A DNA stretch of 64,000 bases from JAPYTK01 sp964401935 (GCA_964401935.1 CAYOAL010000033.1:11029-75028), one strand, 5' to 3'; positions 42,840 through 52,085 are shown, counted from the stretch's first letter. The notes: generated by a model not told the origin, from the sequence alone. Numbers and translations: made by a program.

Positions 42840-43942
42840 GGTGGCGTGAACGTATCGCGCCACATCCGCGCGAGCGACGCGCGAGCGCCGCCGTCGAGCG
42901 GGCGCCGGAAACGCTCGACGGGCCCCGCGAGCGCGCCGCCGCGAAAGCGCGCGCGAATGCCCCACATCGAGAGCTCGGGCGTGGCCACGTCGCCGTAGCG
43001 CATGTCGTCGATCTCCACGACGAGCTCGCCCCCCTCGCCCTCGTTGCCCGCCTCACCCTCCTTGCCCTCGTCGCCGTTGGCTCCTCCCTCTTGCACGCGA
43101 GCCACGGTCTGGCCCATCGCGAACCACTCGAAGAGGGCCCCCTCCGGCGTCGCGCGGACCGCATCCACCAGAGCGCCGGTGGCAGGTCGAAACTCGTGCC
43201 AGTCGATGGGGCGGGGGGCGAACATGCTCACCTGTCCCACGAACACACGGTCGTCGGCGCGCCCCACGAGGCGGCGTCCAAAGATCTGCAACACGCGCGG
43301 GTACGCGTTCACGGTCGCACCCGTCACCCCCCGGCGCTCGAGGGACGCCACCGCGAGGCCCTCCGCGCGATGGTTGAGCCACAACCCAAAGAACAGGTAG
43401 CCGGTGGTGAAGGCCAGCGCGGCGAGCGACGCGCGCTGCGTCTTCTTCACGTCGGCGCCGCCGAGGCCTAGCGCGACGGCGAGCGGCACCGAGTAGATCG
43501 GATCGATGATCCCGATCGCGTCGACCGCGAAGCGTCGATCCGAGAACGGAGCGAGGAGCTGCGTGCCGTAGGTGGTGAACAGATCGAGCAACGGGTGGCT
43601 CAGGATCGAGACCGCGAGGAGCGCCATCCACCAGAGGCGCCGGTCGTCCTGCCCGAGGGCGGCGTCCTCGTGGGACGGGCTGCGCGCTCGCACGCCGGCG
43701 TAGTAGCGCCAGAGACCCAGACCGAGGGCGCTCCCCACGACCGGGCCGAACCACAACGAATGCGTCACGCCGCGATGGTGCTGCATCTCGATGAAGGGCC
43801 CGCCGACGAATCCTGCGATCACGTCGAGGTCGGGGAGCGCCCCCCCCACCGCTCCCCACCGCGCGGCGCGTCGGCCGAGTTTGTGCCGCGCGCACACGTT
43901 CCCGCAGGCAGCGCCGAGCAGAGCTTGGGTGATGGTATCCAT
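42836..43942 (-). CDS. YdjM/LexA-binding-type inner-membrane metal-dependent hydrolase
   Basis: The N-terminal half matches the YdjM family (PF04307): MDTITQALLGAACG, GRRAARWGAVGGALPDLDVIAG, HHRGVTHSLWFGP and LSHPLLDLFTTYGTQLLAPFSD. These D/H clusters form a proposed metal site amid five TM segments. The C-terminal half is a soluble domain with an acidic Glu/Gly loop (GANGDEGKEGEAGNEGEGGE). Such enzymes are tied to SOS or lipid metabolism in other bacteria without a firm reaction. ATG 43942 was chosen over an upstream ATG because it starts the conserved domain. Confidence 0.85.
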   Translation of the reverse strand: MDTITQALLGAACGNVCARHKLGRRAARWGAVGGALPDLDVIAGFVGGPFIEMQHHRGVTHSLWFGPVVGSALGLGLWRYYAGVRARSPSHEDAALGQDDRRLWWMALLAVSILSHPLLDLFTTYGTQLLAPFSDRRFAVDAIGIIDPIYSVPLAVALGLGGADVKKTQRASLAALAFTTGYLFFGLWLNHRAEGLAVASLERRGVTGATVNAYPRVLQIFGRRLVGRADDRVFVGQVSMFAPRPIDWHEFRPATGALVDAVRATPEGALFEWFAMGQTVARVQEGGANGDEGKEGEAGNEGEGGELVVEIDDMRYGDVATPELSMWGIRARFRGGALAGPVERFRRPLDGGARASLARMWRDTFTPP

Positions 43943-44068
43943 GAGGAGCGGCGGGGCATGAGGCGCGGCGCACGGTCGACTCACCGGCTCACGCCGGAGA
44001 GTCCATAAGCGACAAACGCCCCGATCGCCACCACCCCGCTCGCTCCTTGGCGGTCAAAGGAGCGCACC

Positions 44069-44689
44069 TCACTCGAGCGCTTGTTCGATGCGCGCGCGGA
44101 TGTCTGCCTCGACGTCGGTGTGGATCTTGGACACGATCACACGCTCCGCCGAGAGCATCACGTTCAGGTTGGTCAGGTTCTCCTCCCACAACACGAACGC
44201 GTCCCGGTCGTCGTCGTAGAGGGTGATCACGCGATCCTGGCCATGTTGCTCGCGCCACGCGCTGCAGTTCGACGTATCGGGCACCTTGCCGCTCGAGTCT
44301 TCCACGACGATGCTCAGCGACGCGAGATCGTGGCCAGCGTCGACATAGCTTCGATGGATGGCTTCCATGGCTGCTGCCGCCTTCTGGCAGTGCGGGCACC
44401 ATGTGTGGGCGAACGACAGCCACACCGCGTCGGCACCGCACACCTCACGTAGGTCGACCGCTTCCCCCGCGCAGTCGAACAGCACAAGCTTGCCGATCAC
44501 GTTGCCCACCCCATAGCCCACGGAGACCCCCGCGGGCACGGCCGGGCACGCCTCCTCGCCCCACCCGTGCGCCGCCTGCTGCGCCGCCAGCGAGTCACCG
44601 CTCGAGGTGTCGGCGCACCCCACGAGCGCCACCACGGCCACGGCCCAGAGGGCAGGGAGCCACGGCGCCGTCGTCGGTACAGGGATCAT
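44069..44689 (-). CDS. Thioredoxin-like lipoprotein (CPHC)
   Basis: Lipobox VGC-A follows a signal peptide. A thioredoxin fold is visible, with the active site WLSFAHTWCPHCQKAAAAME, followed by VVEDSSGKVPDTSNCSAW and LTNLNVMLSAERVIVSKIH. The CPHC sequence is the DsbA-type active site, which favours an oxidising role over the CDPC of the two TlpA paralogs at 11-12 kb. Two extra Cys pairs precede it. It is the last gene in the leftward run that includes the sigma factor pair. Confidence 0.82.
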   Translation of the reverse strand: MIPVPTTAPWLPALWAVAVVALVGCADTSSGDSLAAQQAAHGWGEEACPAVPAGVSVGYGVGNVIGKLVLFDCAGEAVDLREVCGADAVWLSFAHTWCPHCQKAAAAMEAIHRSYVDAGHDLASLSIVVEDSSGKVPDTSNCSAWREQHGQDRVITLYDDDRDAFVLWEENLTNLNVMLSAERVIVSKIHTDVEADIRARIEQALE

Positions 44690-44823
44690 CCGCGCTCAGC
44701 ATAGCGCGCGCGACCGACTCCGGGCCAGCCGGCGCCCCCGTCGCCCGCGCCCACCCCGTCGAGCCCAACGAAGACTCGCCAGCCGCTCGAGCGACGCTCC
44801 TCGAGCGCACAGTGCCGCCGCGC

Positions 44824-45300
44824 TCACCGCCTGTCGTCACGAGCGCCACGACGCGGCTCGGCGCCCACCTCCCAGCTCGAGCGGCTGCCGCCCGACTCCC
44901 ACGCGGGCGTGCCCGGTGGCGCTCCATGCCCGACCGCTGCCACCACGTAGTAGATCACGTCGTCGCCCGCCATCGGCACCTCCCGCGCGAGCTCACCCAC
45001 GGGACCGCTGACCGAATGCTCCGAGAGCGGCTGCATCCCGAGGGCGACGAGCGCAGGATGCTCCACCGAACGCAGCTCGCGGCCCCGCGCGAGGGGCGCG
45101 GGCGCCTCCGAAAGAAACGTGAGCTGGTAGGGACCGAGCGGGCTCACCAGCGCTCCGGCCAGACACGCCGCGCACGCCGCCACGAGCGCCACGCCTCTAC
45201 GTCGGCGGCGTGTCCCCTCGTCGGCGTCGAGGCGCGCCCGCAGGCGCGCGAGCCCGTCACGCGGCGGCTCGACGGGCCTGAACAGCTCATCGCGGTTCAT
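44824..45300 (-). CDS. Probable anti-sigma factor, single TM
   Basis: The 158-residue product has a short cytosolic N-terminus (DELFRPVEPPRDGLARLRARLDADEGTRRRRR), one TM segment (GVALVAACAACLAGALVSPLG) and an extracytoplasmic region. Its ATG lies inside the 3' end of the ECF sigma gene, with a 14-nt overlap, which is the standard arrangement for an anti-sigma factor. No zinc-finger HxxxCxxC motif is visible, so it is a non-ZAS type if the role is right. Confidence 0.68.
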   Translation of the reverse strand: MNRDELFRPVEPPRDGLARLRARLDADEGTRRRRRGVALVAACAACLAGALVSPLGPYQLTFLSEAPAPLARGRELRSVEHPALVALGMQPLSEHSVSGPVGELAREVPMAGDDVIYYVVAAVGHGAPPGTPAWESGGSRSSWEVGAEPRRGARDDRR

Positions 45301-45823
45301 CGCCACCTCCGTCGAGGTGCGCGCGCAAGAGGGCGAGCGCACGGTGTCGTCGCGACCCCACGGTGCCGGGCGGGATCTTCAACAACTCCCCGATGTCGCG
45401 CTGCGACAGCTCGCTGTACTCGCACAACATCACCACCCGCCGCAGCTCCTCCGGCAGCGCGTCCACCGCGTCCCGCAGCGCCCGCTCTTGCTCTGCCCCG
45501 GCGAGCCGCTCGTCGGCCGAAGCCGCCGCGCTCGCGCGATCCCACAGCGCCTCGAGCGACACCCAACGCCACAGCTTGCGCGAACGGCGACGGTTGGAGG
45601 CCAGGTTCAGCGCGATGCGGTAGATCAGCGCCTCCACCGTCGACACATCGATCCCATCGCGCTTGCGCCACACCCGCACGAACGCCTCCTGCACCACGTC
45701 GAGCGCCTCCTCGCGATCCCACAGCCACCGATACACCACGTTGAGCAGCGGCTTCTCGAGCCGTGCGTAGAGCTCTTCGAGGTGCGCTCGCTCGAGCCGC
45801 TGGCTGGGCGTCACGTCGCTCAT
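45287..45823 (-). CDS. ECF-type RNA polymerase sigma factor
   Basis: The 178-residue product has region 2 (VVYRWLWDREEALDVVQEAFVRVWRKR, then VEALIYRIALNLASNRRRSRK) and region 4 (LPEELRRVVMLCEYSELSQRDIGELLKIPPGTVGSRRHRALALLR). It directs RNA polymerase to envelope-stress-type promoters. The overlapping downstream TM protein is its likely anti-sigma, and a lipoprotein gene precedes it. ATG 45823 was chosen; a longer frame upstream has no homologous residues. Confidence 0.92.
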   Translation of the reverse strand: MSDVTPSQRLERAHLEELYARLEKPLLNVVYRWLWDREEALDVVQEAFVRVWRKRDGIDVSTVEALIYRIALNLASNRRRSRKLWRWVSLEALWDRASAAASADERLAGAEQERALRDAVDALPEELRRVVMLCEYSELSQRDIGELLKIPPGTVGSRRHRALALLRAHLDGGGDEPR

Positions 45824-45900
45824 ACCGCCACGCTGCCGGAGGTGGGCATCCTCTCGAGGTTGGGCCACACCTTCGTCGGCCAGATCTCGCACGGCCTCGG

Positions 45901-46707
45901 CTACCTGTGAACTGCACCACGAACCACCACGAAGAGCACGGCGTCGGAGTCGCTGCGCGCGTCCCCATCGCCCCCCTTCCCCTTGGCGGGCTCGTAGCCC
46001 ACCTGACCGAGCACCACCGTCTGATCGGGCTTGAACTGAAGCCGCGTATCCATGAGCGAGCCCCGCTCGCCCTCCACCCAGATCCGCACGTGCGCGATGA
46101 TGCGCTCCCCGCTGAACGAGGCCACCTGCTTCACCTCGACGCCGCGGCCCGACACCTGACCGTCCTCCGACTCGAGGGTCATCATGCTCAGCTTCTGCAG
46201 CTGGCTCACCGCGATCCCGCGCGCCTGTTGGGCGACCACCGGCGCGAGCGCCTTGGCGAGGGTGCCCCCCTCGCCCCCGTCGAGACAGGTGAGCCCCTCC
46301 GGCCCGCAGGCGCCTTCAGCCGCCAGGCCGGGGCGCCCCACCACCAGCCAGTACGTCATCTCCACCGTCGGAGGTGCCTCCGGCGCGGTGCCCGCCAGGT
46401 TCTGCACGAGCTCGGCGATCCCCGTCTGCACCCCCGGCGGAGCCACCACGAGGAGCTGGCCATCCGGCGCGAAATCCACCCGGCCGATAGTGCTCTCGCC
46501 TTGCCGAAGCACCGTGCTCAGCACTGGCCGAAGGCGCTCCGCGTAGCCGGACGGCACCTTGTAGGTCTTGAGCGTGAGCCCTTGGTCGACGCCGGCCGAC
46601 TCGGCGCTGCTCGACGCGGCATCCGGCACGCTGCTGGTGCGCCGCTCGCACGCGGTGGTGAGGAAAGCCGCGACGAGCGCGGCGACTGCGACACAGGTTC
46701 GTTTCAT
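45901..46707 (-). CDS. Lipoprotein with a secretin-like (NolW-type) short domain
   Basis: A signal peptide ends at lipobox TTAC-E. Residues about 45-115 have the rhythm of a secretin N-domain (TLKTYKVPSGYAERLRPVLSTVLRQGESTIGRVDFAPDGQLLVVAPPGVQTGIAELVQNL). The rest (about 120-268) includes VEMTYWLVVGRP and KQVASFSGERIIAHVRIWVEGERG, beta-rich strands. A small disulfide pair, CGPEGLTC, lies between. It is transcribed upstream of the ECF sigma gene, with a gap of 77 nt, and may be a sensed or controlled envelope part. The secretin resemblance is moderate. Confidence 0.68.
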   Translation of the reverse strand: MKRTCVAVAALVAAFLTTACERRTSSVPDAASSSAESAGVDQGLTLKTYKVPSGYAERLRPVLSTVLRQGESTIGRVDFAPDGQLLVVAPPGVQTGIAELVQNLAGTAPEAPPTVEMTYWLVVGRPGLAAEGACGPEGLTCLDGGEGGTLAKALAPVVAQQARGIAVSQLQKLSMMTLESEDGQVSGRGVEVKQVASFSGERIIAHVRIWVEGERGSLMDTRLQFKPDQTVVLGQVGYEPAKGKGGDGDARSDSDAVLFVVVRGAVHR

Positions 46708-46985
46708 CATCAACTCCGCCCTCTACTACCCCCCACGCGCTCACTTCTTCACGCCCCGCGTCGTTTTTTTCTGCGACGCCAAGAGCGCGCGAGCGCTCCG
46801 TCGAGCAGAGGCCACGCAGATGGGCACCCCGCATCCGTGCGTGGCCACCTCGAGGCAACGGCCTCGGCGCGAGGCTCGGTGGTGCGGTCGGCCTCTTGTT
46901 GGGCCGAGTGAATCGCCGTGCGCCGTCGAAGACACCGGTGACCGGTGGTTGAGAGCGCTTCTCTGCAAGGGACGTCGGCCGTCGC

Positions 46986-47948
46986 TCACCGTCCGCCGAC
47001 CATGCCCGGCGGCAGGTAGCGCAGCTCAGGACCTTGGTCGCCGAAGACGGCCTTGTCGTGCCACCACCACCACGCCCCGAGCTCGTAGTTCCACGACGCG
47101 ACCGTCATGCGCTGGTCGGTGATGCGCACCACCGCGAAGCTCGTGAAGGAGTGTTTGGGCGAGCCCACGTTGTACACGTCGATGCCGCGCCACCGGTAGC
47201 TGCCGCTCGCGTGGTGATGGCCATGAAAGATCCCGAGCACGGGGTGGCCTTCGAGCGCCGCGTGGAGGGCGTCCTTGTACTCGGTGACGAACCAGTTGTC
47301 TGTAAACGGTCCCTCGAGGGGGAAATGAAAGAAGAGCACGAGCCCCACCTCGGGGCCGACGCGGGCGAGGTCGTCCGAGAGCCAGGCGATATCTTCGTGG
47401 TCGGGCGCCTCGCCGAGGCTCACCACGTGCACGTCGTGCCAGTCGAAAGCATAACGCACATCGCCGTGCCGCTCCTCAATGCGTTGCCGCACGTACCAGC
47501 CGCTGTGTTTGTCGTGGTTTCCCCACGTCTCGAACACTGGGAATCGCAAGCGCCCGTCGGTACCGTCGGTGCCGAAGTGCGCGACGAACGCCTCCCACTC
47601 GCCAACCTCACCATTCTCGGTGAGGTCGCCGGCGGCGAGCACGCCGCGTGGACGACCGAGGCGCCCGAGCCCGGCCGGGAGCTCTCTCCCCTCCATTGTG
47701 TTCATGGCATCGATTGCGCGGCGGTTGCGCGCGATCGTGTGGGCCACGCCGAAGTGAGTGTCGGCGGTGACCATAAACACGAGGTCCATCCCCCCCGCCC
47801 GCGCGCGTGGCACGTGACGAGCTACCTCGTTGGCCGCGTCGAACGGCGCCGCGGCCCAGCGCACGACCTCCCCATAACCGACGATCCACCCCATGCCCAC
47901 CCCGGCGGCGGCGAACGCAGCGATAGCCAGCCCGAGTCGGCGCTTCAT
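46986..47948 (-). CDS. Membrane-anchored metallophosphoesterase
   Basis: An N-terminal hydrophobic segment (RLGLAIAAFAAAGVGMGWIVG) is followed by a calcineurin-like phosphoesterase with the full metal motif series: VTADTHFG, AAGDLTENG, WGNHDKH, FFHFPLEG and GIFHGHHHASG. The catalytic domain should face the periplasm and may act on phosphodiesters or phospholipids. It is 320 residues; the start is the ATG before the hydrophobic segment. It diverges from the GST gene. Confidence 0.9.
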   Translation of the reverse strand: MKRRLGLAIAAFAAAGVGMGWIVGYGEVVRWAAAPFDAANEVARHVPRARAGGMDLVFMVTADTHFGVAHTIARNRRAIDAMNTMEGRELPAGLGRLGRPRGVLAAGDLTENGEVGEWEAFVAHFGTDGTDGRLRFPVFETWGNHDKHSGWYVRQRIEERHGDVRYAFDWHDVHVVSLGEAPDHEDIAWLSDDLARVGPEVGLVLFFHFPLEGPFTDNWFVTEYKDALHAALEGHPVLGIFHGHHHASGSYRWRGIDVYNVGSPKHSFTSFAVVRITDQRMTVASWNYELGAWWWWHDKAVFGDQGPELRYLPPGMVGGR

Positions 47949-48035
47949 GGGAGGAGTGTGTCTCGGTGCGACGAGCAGCGCCACTCCACGACGTCCGTCC
48001 GCGGTGCGCTTGAGAGGGACTGCTACGCTCGGCGC

Positions 48036-48653
48036 ATGAAGTACATCCTTCACGGTGCGCCCGGCTCCGGCTCGGGGATCGTCGAGGCGGCGTGTGCCGA
48101 GCTCGGGATCGAGGTGGAGCTCTGCGATCTCGACGCGCGCAACGACGCGCACCGAGGCGGTGCGTACGCCTCGAAGAACCCTCACCGCAAGCTGCCCACG
48201 CTGGAGCTCTCCGACGGCGAGCTCATCACCGAGTCGGTGGCGATCCTGCTCACGCTCGACGAACGCCATCGCGCGGGGGGGCTCTTGCCTCCGCCCGGCT
48301 CGAAGGAGCGCGCCCAGGCGCTGCGGTGGATGCTGTTCCTCGCCACCGAGCTCTATCCCCTCGTCGAAATCATCGACTACCCCGAGCGCTTCGCAGACAC
48401 CACCGCCGAGGCGCTGCGCGAGCGGGCCGAGGCGCTCTGGCGCGAGCGCTGGCGGCTCCTCGAGGCCCACGTCGCCGGCGCCCCCTACTTTCTACCGAGC
48501 GGCTTCTGCGCCACCGACCTCTACATCACGAAGCTGGGAGTGTGGCTCGACGACGCCTGGCGCCGCGAGCACCTGCCCAAGATCGAGGCGCTCATCGCGG
48601 CCGTGCGCGCGCGGCCGGCGCTCGCGACGGTGTGGGCGCGGCACATCCGGTGA
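48036..48653 (+). CDS. Glutathione S-transferase-family protein
   Basis: The N-terminal thioredoxin-like half reads YILHGAPGSGSGIVEAACAELGIEVELCDLDAR and PHRKLPTLELSDGELITESVAILLTL, with the cis-Pro and ES of the glutathione site. The all-helical C-terminal half has the N-capping motif region SGFCATDLYITKLGVWLDDA. It is 205 residues, the normal family length. The substrate is unknown; a reductive or detoxifying role is general family knowledge. Confidence 0.9.
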   Translation: MKYILHGAPGSGSGIVEAACAELGIEVELCDLDARNDAHRGGAYASKNPHRKLPTLELSDGELITESVAILLTLDERHRAGGLLPPPGSKERAQALRWMLFLATELYPLVEIIDYPERFADTTAEALRERAEALWRERWRLLEAHVAGAPYFLPSGFCATDLYITKLGVWLDDAWRREHLPKIEALIAAVRARPALATVWARHIR

Positions 48654-48714
48654 GGCGGACCGACTCGGAACCAGCGCGAAGAATCGGCGCCGCGGTGTCG
48701 ATCCCGGAGCGGCG

Positions 48715-49554
48715 ATGCGACACACTCGGAGCGTGGCAGCGCGGAGGCCGAGCGGGAGGCGTGGGCGCGCGCGGGTGACGGCCCTCGAGCGGGCGGCGTT
48801 TCACGAGGCAGGGCACGTGGTGGGGTGGCTGTCCGCGCCAGTGGCGCCGCCGCACATCGACGCCATCACCATCGAGCCGGACCGGCTGCGTCAGCAGAGC
48901 GGGGAGGTGCGGCTCCGACGCCCTCGCGACGAGGCGGGGCGGCTTCGGCTCGCGGTGGGGCGCGCGCTGTCACGAGGAAACCTCGGCGCGCTGACACCGC
49001 TCCTCGCCGATCTCTCCGCCGAGGTGCGCGCCCACGCGGCAGGGCCGGTCGCCGAGGCGATGCGCCTCGGGGTGCCGCTGCGTGCGATCGAGGAGGGGGA
49101 GTGCGACTACTGGAACGCCTACGAGCTCGCGCTGTCGATGGGGCTCGAGCCGGAGCGGAGCTGGCGGAGCGAAGCCGGTCACGCGCGGAAGTGGCTGCGC
49201 CGGCATTGGGGTGAGGTGGAGCACCTCGCGGCGGTGCTCCTCTGTCGACCCGCCGGCCGCCGCGTGCTCGCCGGTGCGGCCATGAGCTCCTTGATCGCGC
49301 GAGCGCTCGCCGCGGTGCGCTCGCCCTTCGACACACCGTATTACGCGAGCGAGGCGCGGCGCTGGCTCGCGCAGCATCGTGCGCGGTGGCGCGCGGAGCA
49401 CTGGGTGGTGCTCGAGGCGCGCCGTCCCCGCAGCGCCGCCGTGGCCTGGGCCGACGACGCTCGGTCGGCGGCGAGCATCGCCACCGAGCTCGAGCGCCAC
49501 CTCGCCGCGGGCACGCGCCTGTCCGTCGAGCGACGCACAACTCGGCGCGGGTAG
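48715..49554 (+). CDS. M41-like zinc peptidase domain without the AAA+ module
   Basis: HEAGH (residues 30-34) lies in AAFHEAGHVVGWLSAP. A later stretch, EGECDYWNAYELALSMGL, corresponds to the third-ligand region of FtsH-type M41 peptidases, with Asp131 in place of the FtsH ligand Asp. No Walker motifs or TM segments are present, so this is a stand-alone peptidase-like domain of 279 residues. The C-terminal part is Arg/Ala-rich. GGAG precedes the ATG at 48715. It may cleave a specific protein partner; ATP-independent action is inferred. Confidence 0.73.
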   Translation: MRHTRSVAARRPSGRRGRARVTALERAAFHEAGHVVGWLSAPVAPPHIDAITIEPDRLRQQSGEVRLRRPRDEAGRLRLAVGRALSRGNLGALTPLLADLSAEVRAHAAGPVAEAMRLGVPLRAIEEGECDYWNAYELALSMGLEPERSWRSEAGHARKWLRRHWGEVEHLAAVLLCRPAGRRVLAGAAMSSLIARALAAVRSPFDTPYYASEARRWLAQHRARWRAEHWVVLEARRPRSAAVAWADDARSAASIATELERHLAAGTRLSVERRTTRRG

Positions 49555-49696
49555 CGAGCGACAGCAGCCGCCTGCATCCCACGACTGCGCAGCGGAGTGG
49601 AACTTCGACTGCGAGGCCGATCTCCCCTGACCGCGAGAGACTCGGCCTCCCCCACCAGCTGATGTCGCGCCGCCAGACACGCTACGGTCGAGGCCG

Positions 49697-50611
49697 ATGA
49701 ATCTCCTCGATCACTTGATGGGCACGCCTCCCTCCCCCGAGCCTATCGACGACCTCGAGGGCTGGTGGTCGCGCCACCTCGACATCGCCGCGCGGTTCCC
49801 TGCTCCCGCCGAGCAAGCGCTCGCGGCCGGCGCGGCGATGGACCGGCTCGGCTACGCGTTCGCCTCAGGCTATCAGGCGGCGGCGTTGTCGATGTTTGGG
49901 GGCGAGCCCCGTCGACCGCGCGCGCTCTGTGCCACCGAGGGGCGGAGCGCGCACCCGCGTGACATCCGCTGCGCGTTGAGCCGCGACGCCGAGGGCTGGC
50001 GCCTGAACGGCCACAAGAGCTTCGTCACGCTGGGCACCTTCGCCGAGGAGCTGTTGGTGGTGGTATCTCTCGGCACCGTCGACGACAATAATCAGCTCCG
50101 CGTGGCGCGCATCACACCGCGCGCCGGCGTCACCGTGACGCCGCTGCCCGCCGCCCCGTTCGTGCCGGAGATCCCCCACGCGGCGCTGACGCTCGACGGC
50201 GTGCGGGTCCAAGACGACGAGCTGCTCGCCGGTGACGGCTACACGGCCTACCTCAAGCCCTTCCGCACCGTCGAGGACTCGCACGTGCACGCGGCGCTCT
50301 TGGGCTGGCTCCTCAACGTCACCCGCCGTCACCGCTTTCACCCCCTCACCGAGCGCGTGCTCGCCGCCGCGGTGGCCATCGCGGGCATCGCCGCCGCCGA
50401 TCCTCGCTCCGCTGCCGTTCACCTCGCCCTGGCGGGGGCGATGGACACGGTGCGCGAGCTCCTCCACGACCTCGAGCCGCGCTGGAGACAAGTCGGCGAT
50501 CCCATGCACACCCAGTGGGAGCGCGACCGCCCGCTCTTGAGCGTCGCTGCCGGCGCGAGGGCCAAGCGCCGCGAGGCCGCGTGGCGAGCGCTCTCCCCAC
50601 CCCACCCCTGA
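49697..50611 (+). CDS. Acyl-CoA dehydrogenase-like protein (short)
   Basis: The middle domain of the ACAD fold is visible: ALCATEGRSAHPRDIRCALSRDAEGWRLNGHKSFVTLG, then the beta-domain strands and PEIPHAALTLDGVRVQDDELLAGDGY. A shortened helical C-terminus ends in RWRQVGDPMHTQWERDRPLLSVAAGARAKRREAAWRAL. At 304 residues it is about 80 shorter than typical ACADs. The usual catalytic Glu region of the last helices is not obvious, so enzyme activity is uncertain. Confidence 0.75.
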   Translation: MNLLDHLMGTPPSPEPIDDLEGWWSRHLDIAARFPAPAEQALAAGAAMDRLGYAFASGYQAAALSMFGGEPRRPRALCATEGRSAHPRDIRCALSRDAEGWRLNGHKSFVTLGTFAEELLVVVSLGTVDDNNQLRVARITPRAGVTVTPLPAAPFVPEIPHAALTLDGVRVQDDELLAGDGYTAYLKPFRTVEDSHVHAALLGWLLNVTRRHRFHPLTERVLAAAVAIAGIAAADPRSAAVHLALAGAMDTVRELLHDLEPRWRQVGDPMHTQWERDRPLLSVAAGARAKRREAAWRALSPPHP

Positions 50612-50801
50612 GCCACCCCACCCCACGGCGGCTCCGCGGCCGGGCCGCGCGACGGAGCCTGTCATCGCGCGCGCGGCTCGTGACGTCTCGTGCGTGTCTT
50701 TGCGCGCGCTCAACGTTGTCGCGCGCGACCTGATGGTGTGGCGGCTCGCTTCGCGGCCGCCGTGGGAAGCCTTGCCAAGGCTCGCCGTATCACGCAGCGT
50801 G

Positions 50802-52085
50802 ATGAACTTCGCCAAGGGATGGGTTCCGCTGCTGTCCGTCGCGCTGCTCGCAGCGTGCAGCGAGAGTGGGGAGTCGACGGAGCTCGCGAGAGGTCCCCAG
50901 GGTGACAAAGGAGACACGGGCGCGGAGGGACCGGCCGGCCCCGCCGGGCCAGCCGGAGAGAGAGGTGCGCCGGGGGAGCCGGGCGAGCCGGGCGACACGG
51001 GCCCGGCGGGTGCCCCCGGGCCTGCCGGCATGCCCGGACCTCAGGGCCCGAGTGGTGCGCAGGGCCCGATGGGTCCGATGGGACCGATGGGACCAGCCGG
51101 GCCCCAAGGCGAGCCGGGAGCCGCGGGAGCCCCAGGACCGAAGGGCGACACCGGCGACGCCGGCCCGACGGGCCCCAAGGGCGACACCGGCGACACCGGC
51201 GCCCCGGGGCCGCAGGGCCCTGCTGGCGCGACCGGCGCGCCGGGCGCGCCAGGCGCAGCGGGGCCGCAAGGCGCTCAAGGTCCAGCGGGGGCTGCCGGCC
51301 CCCAGGGTCCCGCGGGGCCGCCTGGCGCCGGCGCGCTCGGGGAAGGGAGCTGGGGCTTCGCCGGCTTCACCAGCGTGTCGTACTCCGGCGCGCTCGGGAG
51401 CCGTCCCGAGGCCCACGCGGCCTGCGCCGCCGAGTTCACGGACGCGCACCTCTGCCACGCCGCGGAGTACAACCTCTCGGTCTCGGCCATCGAGATCCCC
51501 GCGAGCGGCGCCTGGCTCGAGTCGAGCTACGACATCGAGGCCGGGTGGACGCAAGCGGCGGCGCCGATGTTCGGGCGCAACCCCAGCAACTCGTGCAACC
51601 ACTTCACCCACGGCGCGTCGGGCTCGTACAGCGGCACGGTGCTCGACTGGAGCGGCAACATCGGCACCACCTTCACCTGCCACCAGGCTCGTCCCCTCGC
51701 ATGCTGCAACGGCGCGCCCAAGACCGCGGTCGCTGGCTTCACGACCGCCGCTCACAACGGCGCGGTGGGCGGTCGCCCGGCCGCCCACGCCGCGTGTATG
51801 CTCGAGTTCCCCGGCTCCCACGTCTGCCACGCCGCGGAGTACAACCAGTCCGCGTCGAAGCTCCTCATCCCCAGCGGCGGCGCGTGGCTCGAGTCGAGCA
51901 CGGATCTCTTGAGCGGCTGGTCTTCGGGCGGCGTGCCGAGCTACGGGCGCAACCCGAGCAACTCGTGCAACCACTTCACCCACGGCGCGTCGGGCTCGTA
52001 CAGCGGCACCCTGCTCGAGAGGAGCGGCAGCATCGGCACCAGCTTCACCTGCAACGTCGCCCGCCCCATCGCCTGCTGCGAGTGA
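50802..52085 (+). CDS. Collagen-like lipoprotein with two tandem Cys-containing C-terminal domains
   Basis: Lipobox LLAAC-S follows a short signal peptide. Residues 31-177 are 49 uninterrupted Gly-X-Y triplets (GPQGDKGDTGAEGPAGPAG and onward), a bacterial collagen-like rod that should form a triple helix. Two tandem repeats of about 120 residues follow, each with SRPEAHAAC or GRPAAHAAC, CHAAEYN, GAWLESS, GRNPSNSCNHFTHGASGSYSGT and a closing ARP(L/I)ACC. Identical GRNPSNSCNHFTHGASGSYSG in both repeats points to recent duplication. A trimeric surface stalk with C-type-lectin-like heads is the natural reading; the head fold is inferred. Confidence 0.88.
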   Translation: MNFAKGWVPLLSVALLAACSESGESTELARGPQGDKGDTGAEGPAGPAGPAGERGAPGEPGEPGDTGPAGAPGPAGMPGPQGPSGAQGPMGPMGPMGPAGPQGEPGAAGAPGPKGDTGDAGPTGPKGDTGDTGAPGPQGPAGATGAPGAPGAAGPQGAQGPAGAAGPQGPAGPPGAGALGEGSWGFAGFTSVSYSGALGSRPEAHAACAAEFTDAHLCHAAEYNLSVSAIEIPASGAWLESSYDIEAGWTQAAAPMFGRNPSNSCNHFTHGASGSYSGTVLDWSGNIGTTFTCHQARPLACCNGAPKTAVAGFTTAAHNGAVGGRPAAHAACMLEFPGSHVCHAAEYNQSASKLLIPSGGAWLESSTDLLSGWSSGGVPSYGRNPSNSCNHFTHGASGSYSGTLLERSGSIGTSFTCNVARPIACCE

